From NCBI GenBank assembly GCA_963812415.1, contig CAWEVH010000029.1:82833-146832 (forward strand): a DNA stretch of 64,000 bases, read 5' to 3'. This DNA comes from JACVRW01 sp963812415 (GTDB lineage Bacteria; Actinomycetota; Thermoleophilia; Solirubrobacterales; Thermoleophilaceae). This document shows, piece after piece, positions 43,338 through 52,642 of this stretch (the stretch's first letter is position 1; the number at the start of each line of letters is the position of its first letter). The notes below the pieces were generated by a model. The model was not told the DNA's origin. It worked only from the letters and a program-made list of their open reading frames with translations, and ran no database searches. A program made the position numbers and the translations under genes.

Positions 43338-46034
43338 CAGATCAGCCTCCTCACCGCTTCCGCGGGATTGCCTTCGAGCCGCACCTGTACCGCGGGCAGC
43401 CCATGGTCGCGCAGGGTCTGGAGATCGCCCACCGCCTGGGCGTTCTTCAGGTGCCCGAACGTGTAGCCGGCGTCCGGGATCTCCACGTCCCGGTCGCCGT
43501 CGTGCACCAGCTGCAGGAACAGCCCGGTCGGCGGGCCGCCCTTGTGCATCTGGCCGGTCGAGTGCAGGAAGCGCGGCCCGTAGCCGAAGGTCGTGGTCGC
43601 CTTGGTGCGCTCGCGGATCGCGAGGCGCAGGTCGGTCACGGCCGCCTCGAACTCGTCCGAGGGCTGGACGTAGCCCATGATCGCCACGTAGTGCGGCGGC
43701 GCGGCGCCCGAGAGCAGCTCGTCGAGCGAGCCCGGGTCGACCTGCGGCAGGTCGCCCTTCGCGAGCACCGCGTTCGTGTTGTCCTTCGCCTCCTGCACGT
43801 TCGGCTGGTTGAACGCGTTGATGCCGAGGACCCAGCCCGCCACCGCAACGGCGAACTCGGAGAAGAAGAAGATCCGCCCGAGGTCCGCGGCGCCGTGCGC
43901 CGCGAGCGTGACCGTCGGGTGCCCGGCCTTGCCGAGCGCGTCGATCTTCGCGTCGAGCTCGCCGTCCGCGTTGTCCGGATCGCGCAGGTAGACGAACACG
44001 CGGTCCTCGCCGTAGACGTCGGGATCGCCGAGCGGCTCCCCGGCCACGGGCAGGATGCCCTTGCCCTCCTTGCCGGTCGACTCCGCGATCAGCTGCTCGA
44101 CCCAGAGCCCGAAGCTCTCGATCGGCTCGCGCACCACGAAGGTCACCTTGTCGCGGCCGAGCAGCGCGAGCTGCCCCATCACCACGCCGAGCCAGAGTCC
44201 CGAGTTGGCCGAGTCGGCGTCGAACTGGGCGCAGTTCTGCTCCGCCACCTGGGCCCTGTGCAGCATCGCCTCGATGTTCACCCCGGCGAGCGCCGCCGGC
44301 ACGATCCCGAACGGCGAGAGCACCGAGTAGCGCCCGCCGATCTCCGGGTCCGCCTCGAAGACGTGCCGGAAACCGCGCTCCTCGGCAATCCCCACCAGCG
44401 GGCTGCCGGGATCGGTGACGGCGCAGAAGTGCGACCCGTCCCGTCCCGCGCGCTCGTAGAAGTAGCGCATGTGCGAGAGCGTCTCGAGCGTCCCGCCCGA
44501 CTTCGAGGACACCACGAACAGCGTCTTGTCGATGTCGATTGCGCCCTCGAGCTCGAGGACCGCGCCCGGGTCGGTCGAGTCGAGCACGTGGAGCTTCAGT
44601 CCGCCCGGTACGTCGCCGTACGAGCGCCGGATCACCTCCGGCCCGAGGCTCGAGCCGCCCATGCCGAGCAGTACCGCGTGCTCGAAGCCGTCGGCCTTCG
44701 CCGCGTCCGCGAACTCGTGCAGCTCGCCGGCGTGCTCGAGCATCTTCTCGCTGATCGTGAGCCAGCCCAGGCGGTTGCCGATCTCGGGCACGCCGGGGCC
44801 GCCCCAGAGCGACTCGTCCTTCTGCCACACGCGCCGCGCGATCCCCTCGGACTGCGCCTGCTTCACACGCTCGATGATCGGCGGCTCGAGGTCGTCCGGC
44901 AGCGCCGACGCGATCGTCGGCGGGCGGCCGGTCACGATCCCCTCGCGCGTGAGCTCGACCCCCGCGATCAGGGCGTCGAACGGCTGCACGAACTTCGCGA
45001 TGCCGTCGCGCAGGAGCGTGTCGGTCACGTCGCCCATGTCGATCCCCGCGCTCGCCAGGCGCTCGAGCTCGGCCGTCGGGTCCTGGTCGGCCGTGGCGCC
45101 GCTCACCTCGAGCTCGTCGGCGCAGGCCATGAGCGTCGGCATCGGCATCGTGTTGACCGTGTCCGGCGCCACCAGCCCCGCCACGTACTTGGTCTCGGGG
45201 TACTGCGGGTCCTTGACCCCGGTCGAGGCCCAGAGCGGGCGCTGCACGGGGCAGCCGGCCTCGCGGAGGCGCGCGAAGCGGTCGCCCAGGAACAGCTCCT
45301 TGTAGCGCACGTAGGCCGCGCGGGCGTTGGCGATCGCCGCGATGCCGCGCAGCTCGTCGTTCCCGGACCGCCGCGAGGCGCTTGTCCACCTCGGTGTCCA
45401 CGCGCGACACGAAGAAGCTCGCCACCGAGTGCACGTCCATCGACTCGCCGGCGTCGAGCCGCCGCTCCATGCCGCGGATGTAGGCCTCGGCGATCGCGGT
45501 GTAGGCCTCGACGGAGAACAGCAGCGTCACGTTCACGTTGATGCCGGAGGCGATCGCCTCCTCGATCGCCGGCACGCCCTCCTCGGTGCCCGGGATCTTG
45601 ATGAACAGGTTGGGACGGTCGACGCGCTGCCAGTAGTCGCGTGCCTGCGCGAGCGTGCCGTCGGTGTCGTGGGCGAGGGCGGGCTCGACCTCGAGCGACA
45701 CGAAGCCGTCGGCGTGGCCCGTCTCCTCCCAGACCGGGCGCAGCACGTCGCAGCCGAGCTGCACGTCGAGCACCGCGATCTCGTCGTAGATCTCTCGTGC
45801 TGAGCGCCCCTTCCCGGCCAGCTCGGCGATCTGCTCGTCGTAGTCGCTCGAGCCGAGGATCGCCTTCTCGAAGATCGCCGGGTTCGAGGTGACCCCGCGC
45901 AGCGAGTCCTCGCGCACGAGCCGCTCGAGCTCGCCGCTCGTGATCAGGCTGCGCCGGATCTGGTCGAGCCACACGCTGGTTCCGGCCGCGGTCAGGGCCG
46001 CGAGCCGCTCGTTCACACCTGCGCCGATGCTCAT
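43337..46034 (-). CDS. tal-pgi: Bifunctional transaldolase / glucose-6-phosphate isomerase (frameshifted)
   Basis: About 898 aa. Residues 1-~365 are transaldolase: SLRGVTSNPAIFEKAI, and FIKIPGTEEG with the Schiff-base lysine. The rest is phosphoglucose isomerase: LGMGGSSLGPEV and VVSSKSGGTLETL sugar-phosphate loops, and later GINAFNQPNVQ. The frame breaks near 45368, where an extra G separates VDKRLAA from SGNDELRGIAAIANA and YVRYKELF. Such fusions exist in several actinobacteria. It links pentose-phosphate carbon back to glucose-6-phosphate for Zwf. ATG 46034 follows AAGGA and the tkt stop is 11 bases upstream. The break is probably a sequence error. Confidence 0.92.
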
Positions 46035-46045
46035 CGATAGTCCTT

Positions 46046-48073
46046 TCAGGCCCTGGCGGAAACGCGCTCGACGACCGCCCTGCCCCGCTGGGCGACGGCC
46101 TCGGGCGTGAAGCCGAAGTGCTCGTAGAGGTCGGTGTGCGGAGCCGAAGCGCCGAAGGTCGTCATGCCGATGGTCTCGCCATACTCGCCGGTCCAGGCGC
46201 TCCAGCCAAGGGGTGAGGCCGCCTCTACCGCCACACGGGCGCGCACCGCGGGCGGCAGCACCGTGTCGCGGTAGCCGGCGTCCTGCTCGGCGAAGCGGTC
46301 GAGGCAGGGCGCCGAGACCACCCGCGTGGCGGTCCCGTCCGCCTCCAGCAGGTCGGCCGCCGCCGTGCAGATGTGGACCTCCGAGCCGGTGCCGATCAGG
46401 ATCAGGTCCGGCTCCGGATCCTTGTAGGACTCGCGCAGCACGTACGCGCCGCGGTGGATGGCGTCGTCCGGCACCGCGCTCGGGTTCCAGACGGGCAGCC
46501 CCTGGCGGCTCAGCACGAGCGCCGTCGGCGCCTCCGACTGCCCGATCGCGAAGCGCCAGGCCAGCGCCGTCTCGTTCCCGCCGGCGGGTCGCACGCAGTA
46601 GGTGTTCGGCTGAGCCCGCAGGTTGGCGAGCTGCTCGATCGGCTGGTGAGTCGGGCCGTCCTCGCCGAGCCCGATCGAGTCGTGGGTGAAGACCCAGATC
46701 GACGGGATCCGCATCAACGCGGACAGCCGGACCGCGCCCTTCATGTAGTCGAGGAAGTTGAAGAAGGTCGAGCCGAAGGCGCGCAGCCCGTGGAGCACGA
46801 GCCCGTTGACGATCGCCCCCATGCCGTGCTCGCGCACGCCGTAGTGGACGTTGCGACCGCTGAAGTCGCCGGGCGCGACGGCGCCGCCGCCGTCGATGAA
46901 GGTGAGGGTCGAGGGCTCGAGGTCCGCCGATCCGCTCACGAGCTGCGGCACCCGCGCGGCGGCCCACTGGATCACCTGTTGGGACGCCTTGCGGGTGGCC
47001 ACGCGCCCGTCCTCGGGACGGAACGTCGGGACGTCCGCGTCCCAGCCCTCGGGCAGCGTGCCGTTCACGATCATGTCGAGCTCGACCGCCAGCTCGGGCT
47101 CCGCGGCCCGGTAGGCCTCGAGCTTCTCGCTCCACTCGGACACGAGCTGCTCGCCGCGCGCGATCCCCTCGCGGAAGTGCTCGACCACCTCGTCCGGCAC
47201 GAGGAAGTCCGGCTCCGTCGGCCAGCCGTATGCCTCCTTCGTGAGCCGCACCTCCTCCTCGCCGAGCGGCGAGCCGTGCGCCTTCTCCGAGTCCTGCTTG
47301 TTGGGCGACCCGTAGCCGATGTGCGAGCGCATGATCACGAGCGAGGGGCGGTCGTCGACCCCGCGGGCCGCCTCCGCCGCCCCCTCGAGCGACTCGATCG
47401 AGAGGTCCTCGCCCACGTCCTGCACATGCCAGCCGTAGGCCTCGAAGCGCGCGCCCACGTCCTCGGAGAACGCCATCGAGGTCTTGCCGGCCAGCTGGAT
47501 GTGGTTGCTGTCGTAGAAGACCGTGAGCTTGCCGAGCTTCAGGTGGCCCGCCAGCGAGCAGGCCTCGGAGGCCACCCCCTCCTGCATGTCGCCGTCGCTC
47601 GCGATCACCCAGGTGCGGTGGTCGATCAGCTCGTGGCCGGGACGGTTGAAGCGGGCCGCGAGCATCTCCTCGGCGAGCGCCAGGCCGACCGACATCCCGA
47701 CGCCCTGGCCGAGCGGCCCCGTGGTGGCCTCGATGCCGGCGGCGTGCCCGTACTCCGGGTGTCCGGCGGTCGGGCTGCCGAGCTGGCGGAAGTGCTTCAG
47801 GTCGTCGAGGCTGAGCCCGTAGCCGCTCAGGTAGAGGGTCGAATAGAGCAGCATCGAGGCGTGCCCCGCCGAGAGCACGAAGCGGTCGCGGTCGAACCAG
47901 TCGGGCTGCGACGGGCTGTGGCGCATCACGCGCGTGAACAGCGTGTACGCGAGCGGCGCCAGCGCCATCGGCGCTCCGGGGTGGCCCGACTTCGCCCTCT
48001 CGACCGCGTCCATCGACAGCGTTCGGATCGTGTTGATGGCGAGCTCGTCACGGCCGGCGGTGCTGGTGGTCAT
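46046..48073 (-). CDS. tkt: Transketolase
   Basis: 675 aa, full length. Thiamine diphosphate binding is marked by SDGDMQEGVASEA with DSNHIQ downstream. The pyrimidine domain has HDSIGLGEDGPTHQPIEQL with the conserved glutamate and histidine region. The N-terminal SGHPGAPMALAPLAYTLF is also typical. It moves two-carbon units between ketoses and aldoses in the non-oxidative pentose-phosphate pathway. The start overlaps the stop of the ROK glucokinase by four bases, and tal-pgi follows after 11 bases. Confidence 0.95.
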   Translation of the reverse strand: MTTSTAGRDELAINTIRTLSMDAVERAKSGHPGAPMALAPLAYTLFTRVMRHSPSQPDWFDRDRFVLSAGHASMLLYSTLYLSGYGLSLDDLKHFRQLGSPTAGHPEYGHAAGIEATTGPLGQGVGMSVGLALAEEMLAARFNRPGHELIDHRTWVIASDGDMQEGVASEACSLAGHLKLGKLTVFYDSNHIQLAGKTSMAFSEDVGARFEAYGWHVQDVGEDLSIESLEGAAEAARGVDDRPSLVIMRSHIGYGSPNKQDSEKAHGSPLGEEEVRLTKEAYGWPTEPDFLVPDEVVEHFREGIARGEQLVSEWSEKLEAYRAAEPELAVELDMIVNGTLPEGWDADVPTFRPEDGRVATRKASQQVIQWAAARVPQLVSGSADLEPSTLTFIDGGGAVAPGDFSGRNVHYGVREHGMGAIVNGLVLHGLRAFGSTFFNFLDYMKGAVRLSALMRIPSIWVFTHDSIGLGEDGPTHQPIEQLANLRAQPNTYCVRPAGGNETALAWRFAIGQSEAPTALVLSRQGLPVWNPSAVPDDAIHRGAYVLRESYKDPEPDLILIGTGSEVHICTAAADLLEADGTATRVVSAPCLDRFAEQDAGYRDTVLPPAVRARVAVEAASPLGWSAWTGEYGETIGMTTFGASAPHTDLYEHFGFTPEAVAQRGRAVVERVSARA

Positions 48074-49056
48074 TCGCTGCCTTCGGTCGGGAGGGGGTTG
48101 TGGCCGTCAGTCTGCCGAATCTCCTGCTCCGCGAGTACCCCCGCCCCGATCATGCCCGCGTCGGCGCCGCCCTTGGCGAGCGCGATCTCGGCTCGGCGAA
48201 ACAGCGCCGGCAGCGCCCGGGCGCCCGCCTCGCGCTGCGCGCGCTCGAGGAAGAGCCCCGACGCGCGCGAGAGCCCGCCTCCCAGCACGAGGTGCTCGGG
48301 CTCGAACGCGTTCACGAAGCTCGCGATCGCCACGCCGAGCATGCGGGCGAAGCGATCGAACAGGAGCAGCGCGTCCGGGTCGCCGCGCTCGGCCGCCTCC
48401 ACGAGATCGCGGCCGGACACCTTGCCGTCCCGCCCAAGCGAGCGCGCGAGCTCGGTCTCCGGCTTGTCCCGCGCCAGCTCCGTGGCGTCGCGCTCGAGCG
48501 CCTGCCCCGAGCAGTAGGCCTCCACGCAGCCGTTGTTCGGGCAGTTGCCGGGGCAGGGCGGGCCGTCCGGGTTGAGCGTCACGTGGCCGAGCTCCGCGCC
48601 GAGCCCGTGCGAGCCGCGGAAGATCCGGCCGCCCACGATCACGCCGCCGCCCACGCCGGTGCCGAGCGTGAGCATCACGAGGTTCTCGGAGGCCACGAGC
48701 TGCGCCTCGCCGAGCGCCGCCACGTTGGCGTCGTTGTCGACGAAGACCGGCACGCCGAAGCGCCGGCCGAGCTGCTCGCGCAGCGGGACGCCCGTGAGCG
48801 GGATGTTGACGCTGGTCTCGACCGTGCCGGTGGAGTAATCGATCTGGGAGGGCACGCCGATGCCGATGGCGGCCGGCTCGCCCGCCACCATGATCACCTC
48901 GCGGACTGCCTCCTCGAGGCCGTCGAGCAAAGCGCTCGTCGACGACACCGGGGTCGGCCGCTGCACCACGTCGCTCACCGTCGCCCCGCGCACCGCGCCG
49001 ACGGCGATCTTGGTCCCTCCCACGTCCACGCCGAGCACCGGCTGATTCGAGGCCAC
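48070..49056 (-). CDS. glk: ROK family glucokinase
   Basis: 328 aa. The phosphate-1 motif is VDVGGTKIAVGA and the second ATP loop is LTLGTGVGGGVIVGG. The glucose/metal signature is ELGHVTLNPDG followed by CPNNGCVEAYCSG, with the zinc-binding cysteines of ROK kinases. It phosphorylates glucose to glucose-6-phosphate and is the first gene of the tkt-tal/pgi-gnd-zwf-opcA operon, so it supplies Zwf. GTG start at 49056. A second ROK gene starts divergently 60 bases away. Confidence 0.88.
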   Translation of the reverse strand: MASNQPVLGVDVGGTKIAVGAVRGATVSDVVQRPTPVSSTSALLDGLEEAVREVIMVAGEPAAIGIGVPSQIDYSTGTVETSVNIPLTGVPLREQLGRRFGVPVFVDNDANVAALGEAQLVASENLVMLTLGTGVGGGVIVGGRIFRGSHGLGAELGHVTLNPDGPPCPGNCPNNGCVEAYCSGQALERDATELARDKPETELARSLGRDGKVSGRDLVEAAERGDPDALLLFDRFARMLGVAIASFVNAFEPEHLVLGGGLSRASGLFLERAQREAGARALPALFRRAEIALAKGGADAGMIGAGVLAEQEIRQTDGHNPLPTEGSE

Positions 49057-49116
49057 GGAGGATTCCTATTACCGGCGCGTGCCGGAAGCAAGCCCGGCTG
49101 GTTAGGCTCCCACGCG

Positions 49117-50070
49117 ATGAAGGCCGGCATCGACCTCGGCGGAACGAAGATCCAGGCGGTGGTGGTCGACGACTCGCACGCGGTGGCCGGCCAGGCTCGG
49201 CTCCCCACGCCGCGCAGCGGCGGGCCGGAGGACGTGGCCGAGGCGATGGCCGAGGCGGTGCGCCAGTCGGCTGAGGAGGCGGGCGCCGACACCGCCGAGC
49301 TCGCCGGCATCGGCGTGGGCTCTCCGGGCGTGATCGACGGCCGCCGCGGCACGGTCTCGAGCGCGCGCAACCTGCCGCGCTGGGAGGGCACGTTCGCGCT
49401 CGGCAAGGCGCTCAGCGACGCGCTCGGCCCGCGCCGCGTGCGGATCGACAACGACGTCAACGTGGCCACCCAGGCCGAGTTCGAGCTCGGCGCCGCGCGC
49501 GACTACCGCTCGCTGCTGGGCGTGTTCTGGGGCACGGGCGTGGGCGGCGGGATCATCCTGCGCGGCCGCCCCTGGCTCGGCCGCGGCGCCGCGGCGGAGA
49601 TCGGGCACATGGTCGTGCACATCGGGGGGGCGCGCTGCCCCTGCGGCCGCCGCGGCTGCGTCGAGGCCTACGCCGGGCGCGGCGCGCTCGAGGAGCGCGC
49701 CCGCCACCGCCACGACAAGGGCCACAAGACCGAGCTCTTCAAGATCATGGAGAAGCGCGAGCGCGACCGGCTCACGAGCGGCATCTGGGCGCGGGCGCTC
49801 GAGGCCGACGACAAGCTCGCGCACAAGCTGCTCGAGGAGGCCGTCGAGGCGCTGGGGGCGGGCGTGGCCTCGGCGCTGAACGTGCTCGACGTCGACGCGG
49901 TGGTTCTCGGCGGCGGGCTCGGCCTCCGGCTCGGCGAGCCCTACCGCGAGAAGATCGAGAAGGCCATGCTCCCGCACCTGTTCGCGAGCGAGAACCCGCC
50001 TCCGTTCGTGCTCGCCGAGCTCGGTGACCTGGGCGGGGCGATCGGCGCCTCGCTTCTGATCAAGAGCTGA
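49117..50070 (+). CDS. Second ROK family sugar kinase
   Basis: 317 aa; ATG 49117. It has GIDLGGTKIQAVVV, VFWGTGVGGGIILRG, the EIGHMVVHIGG histidine and the CPCGRRGCVEAYAGR zinc motif. No N-terminal helix-turn-helix is present, so it is a kinase and not a ROK repressor. Compared with the neighbouring glucokinase it has an inserted charged segment (ARHRHDKGHKTELFKIMEK). It may use glucose or another hexose. Its last 11 bases overlap the convergent TPR-like gene. Confidence 0.85.
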   Translation: MKAGIDLGGTKIQAVVVDDSHAVAGQARLPTPRSGGPEDVAEAMAEAVRQSAEEAGADTAELAGIGVGSPGVIDGRRGTVSSARNLPRWEGTFALGKALSDALGPRRVRIDNDVNVATQAEFELGAARDYRSLLGVFWGTGVGGGIILRGRPWLGRGAAAEIGHMVVHIGGARCPCGRRGCVEAYAGRGALEERARHRHDKGHKTELFKIMEKRERDRLTSGIWARALEADDKLAHKLLEEAVEALGAGVASALNVLDVDAVVLGGGLGLRLGEPYREKIEKAMLPHLFASENPPPFVLAELGDLGGAIGASLLIKS

Positions 50071-52642
50071 CGCCGGGGCGCCGCCGGCGTCCGGTGTGCA
50101 CCTGCTGGCCGCGTCGCCGCCTGGCCGGGCCCGGGCCGCGAGTTGGCCAGCGCGCCTCGGCCTCGACCCACGCGCGCCGGGTGGCCTGAATGGCCTCCTT
50201 GAAGCCGCGGACGTCCGCGTTCCGCTCCTCGAGGCAGCGCCGCAGCGCGCGCCAGAGCGCCGCGTGGGCGTCGCAGAGGCGCGCGAGGTCGGCCTTGCGG
50301 GGCTTCCAATCCGGGGCGTCGATCAGCCCCAGGCTGGCGCGCTGGCGGCGAAGGTCCGCAATCAGGCGACAGGCGTGCTCCCGCTTGGCCACCCGCGTGG
50401 CCGCGAGGGCGCGCAGCCGCATGTCGTTGTCGTGCACACGAGCATCCAGGCCATTCGACGCGTCGCCCAGCTCCGTCGCTCCCGCGAACTGCGGGAAGCC
50501 GACGGCGAGCGGCTCGAACCCGAAGCTGATCGCCGCCGCCTCGACCTGCTCGATCAGCTTCACGCGCGTGCGCCAGTGGCGGTGGTGGCAGGCCACCTCC
50601 TGCACGCGCCCCCACGCCTCCACCTCGACCTCGCACCAGTCGAGCAGCTCGTGGGGGTCGAGACTGGACTCGAGGCCTGCCTTGCGGCTCTCCCAGAGGC
50701 TCTCCCAGCGGTTCGCCGTGGATGACAGCAACTCGATCGTGTAGTGCGAGAGCTCCCAGCGGTGGAGGCCCGGGGGCCTGGTGCGGGTCTGGGCCGGCGA
50801 CGGGAAGAACATCGCCTCGAACTGCTTGAAGCGCGGATGGACGCGCAGCCCCTCGAGGTCCGGGTCGTCGGCGAGCAACCAGTCCCGGTGCGAGGCGATG
50901 AAGCCGCTGTCGGCGCACTCGATGGCCTGCTCCAGCTCGTCGACGGCATGCCGCGCCAGGTCGTCCGCATCGGACGGGTTGCGAGCGAGCAGCGGCAGCG
51001 CGTAGACGCAGGCCGAGTTGTAGTGGTCCTGCCAGCGCCGGAATCCCGAATGCCTGCGCTCGATGCCGTCTATCCGGCTCTTGATCTCCCCGACGTCGTC
51101 GGAGCTGGTACGCAGCCGCAGCTGACGCTCGACCAGCTGGATTCGCTGCTCCGCTCCGAGCGCCGAGAGGTCGACGGTCGAGCGGGTCAGTGCCGTGCTC
51201 TTCCTGACCGACCAGGGCGGCGCCTGGCGGCGGAGGTCCTCGAGCGCCTCGGCCGCGGCGAGCAGGCAGGCGAGGTCGAGCCAGGTCGGCTTGGGGCTCG
51301 GGGGTCCGGCATCTGCCCGCGTGGGCTCCGGCTCCCGCAGCAGCCTCGTGACCCTGGCGCGGGTCAGCTGCGACCGATCGGCACGTTCGGCCGCGCACAC
51401 CAGCTCGTCCTGGAGGCCCGGACGCAGCCGCTCGCGCAGGTGCTTGCGCTGCCCGTCGCGGCGATTCGGTGCTCCGGCCGCCCCGCGCGTCCACTGCCGG
51501 GGCAGCTCGTGCCCCGCCAGCAGGATCGCCCGCCGGTACTGCGCGATCAGCAGGACCTGCTCGCGGTCGCGGCGCGCGACGGCGCGATAGGTCCGCCCGA
51601 GCCCGTCGACGCGGTGGCGGCGCGAACGCGACGAGCGTGGCACGCGCGGCCCGCGCTCGGACTCGTCCGTGCCGCGGTCCGCCTTTCGTCCCGGCTGGGC
51701 GACCGCCAGGATGCCCTCGTAGGTCGCGAAGGCGTCGAGGAACAGCGCGAGCTTCTCCTGGAGGAACCCGATCTGGAGCCGCAGCCCGAGGTTCATCGGG
51801 TCGTCCTTCAGGGCGACGTAGTACGCGTCGAGCGCCTCGTCGAAGCGCCGCTCCGCCTCGAGCTCGGCCGCCCGCTCGTAGTTGTGCACGAGCCGTGAGG
51901 GCAGGTGGTATCCGCGCCAGCCGGCCCAGGGCGACCGGCAGCGACGCGTACGCGGGATGATCGAGGCCGTCGCGTGATCCGCCGCCCGCGCCACCGCCTG
52001 GTCCCAGGAGCTGCGCCAGAACGTCTGGGCAGATCCCGCCTGGCCGGGGAGCCGCTCGACCTGGACCGTCACCCCGCAGGCGGGCTCCTGCTCGCGCTTG
52101 ACGAGCGCGCCCCTCACCTCGTAGGCGTGGTCGGGCAGCGCCGCGCGCAGCACGCCCACGAGGCTCGCGAACAGCGTGCCCGGGTCGGCGCCGCCTCCGC
52201 TGAGCACGTCGAGGAAGTTCCCCTGCGGGGCCGCGGCCGGCACGGAGGCGGGGGCCTGGAGATGGGACTCCGCCAACCGGCTGCGGAACGCGGCGGCGAG
52301 CCGGGCGACGTTCGCGTCCTCGACCTCAGGGCCCGCCGCGAAGTCCTCGACCACCACCTTGCCCGGCCACCACGCGAGCGCTTCGAGGACCAGGTGGCGG
52401 GCGCACCAGCCGATCATCAGCACGCCGCCGAACGCGGCCAGCGCCGATACCGCGGGCCGCGCCAGCGCGACGTGCAGCGCGGTCCAGAAGCTCTCGGAGC
52501 CCTCCTCGTAGGGGTTGCCGTGCGCGTAGCCAACCGCCGCCAGCGCCCCAACCCCCGCGAGCACCCCCAGCGACCATGCGACGACTATCGGCGCCCGGCG
52601 CCGGTAGCGCTTCGAGCGCGAGCCCAGCCTGCGCCGCCTCAT
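50060..52642 (-). CDS. Two-TM protein with TPR-like cytoplasmic region, unknown function
   Basis: 860 aa. A very basic N-terminus precedes two membrane helices (~19-40 and ~62-88). Residues ~240-300 resemble tetratricopeptide helices (NYERAAELEAERRFDEALDAYYVALKDDP...LFLDAFATYEGIL), and a second region with the DEL-type alpha-helical layout is near 565-600. The rest is charged and helical, ending in an Arg-rich tail. No enzyme motif was found. Its ATG overlaps the stop of the metzincin-like gene, so the two form a coupled cassette. It could be a membrane scaffold or sensor, but I cannot assign a function. Confidence 0.6.
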   Translation of the reverse strand: MRRRRLGSRSKRYRRRAPIVVAWSLGVLAGVGALAAVGYAHGNPYEEGSESFWTALHVALARPAVSALAAFGGVLMIGWCARHLVLEALAWWPGKVVVEDFAAGPEVEDANVARLAAAFRSRLAESHLQAPASVPAAAPQGNFLDVLSGGGADPGTLFASLVGVLRAALPDHAYEVRGALVKREQEPACGVTVQVERLPGQAGSAQTFWRSSWDQAVARAADHATASIIPRTRRCRSPWAGWRGYHLPSRLVHNYERAAELEAERRFDEALDAYYVALKDDPMNLGLRLQIGFLQEKLALFLDAFATYEGILAVAQPGRKADRGTDESERGPRVPRSSRSRRHRVDGLGRTYRAVARRDREQVLLIAQYRRAILLAGHELPRQWTRGAAGAPNRRDGQRKHLRERLRPGLQDELVCAAERADRSQLTRARVTRLLREPEPTRADAGPPSPKPTWLDLACLLAAAEALEDLRRQAPPWSVRKSTALTRSTVDLSALGAEQRIQLVERQLRLRTSSDDVGEIKSRIDGIERRHSGFRRWQDHYNSACVYALPLLARNPSDADDLARHAVDELEQAIECADSGFIASHRDWLLADDPDLEGLRVHPRFKQFEAMFFPSPAQTRTRPPGLHRWELSHYTIELLSSTANRWESLWESRKAGLESSLDPHELLDWCEVEVEAWGRVQEVACHHRHWRTRVKLIEQVEAAAISFGFEPLAVGFPQFAGATELGDASNGLDARVHDNDMRLRALAATRVAKREHACRLIADLRRQRASLGLIDAPDWKPRKADLARLCDAHAALWRALRRCLEERNADVRGFKEAIQATRRAWVEAEARWPTRGPGPARRRRGQQVHTGRRRRPGVSS

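Noticed and set aside
42408..47135. 1575-codon minus-strand frame through gnd, tal-pgi and tkt
   Set aside because: Only its first part (gnd) and the transaldolase segment are genuine. The rest is an out-of-frame reading joined by the absence of stops.
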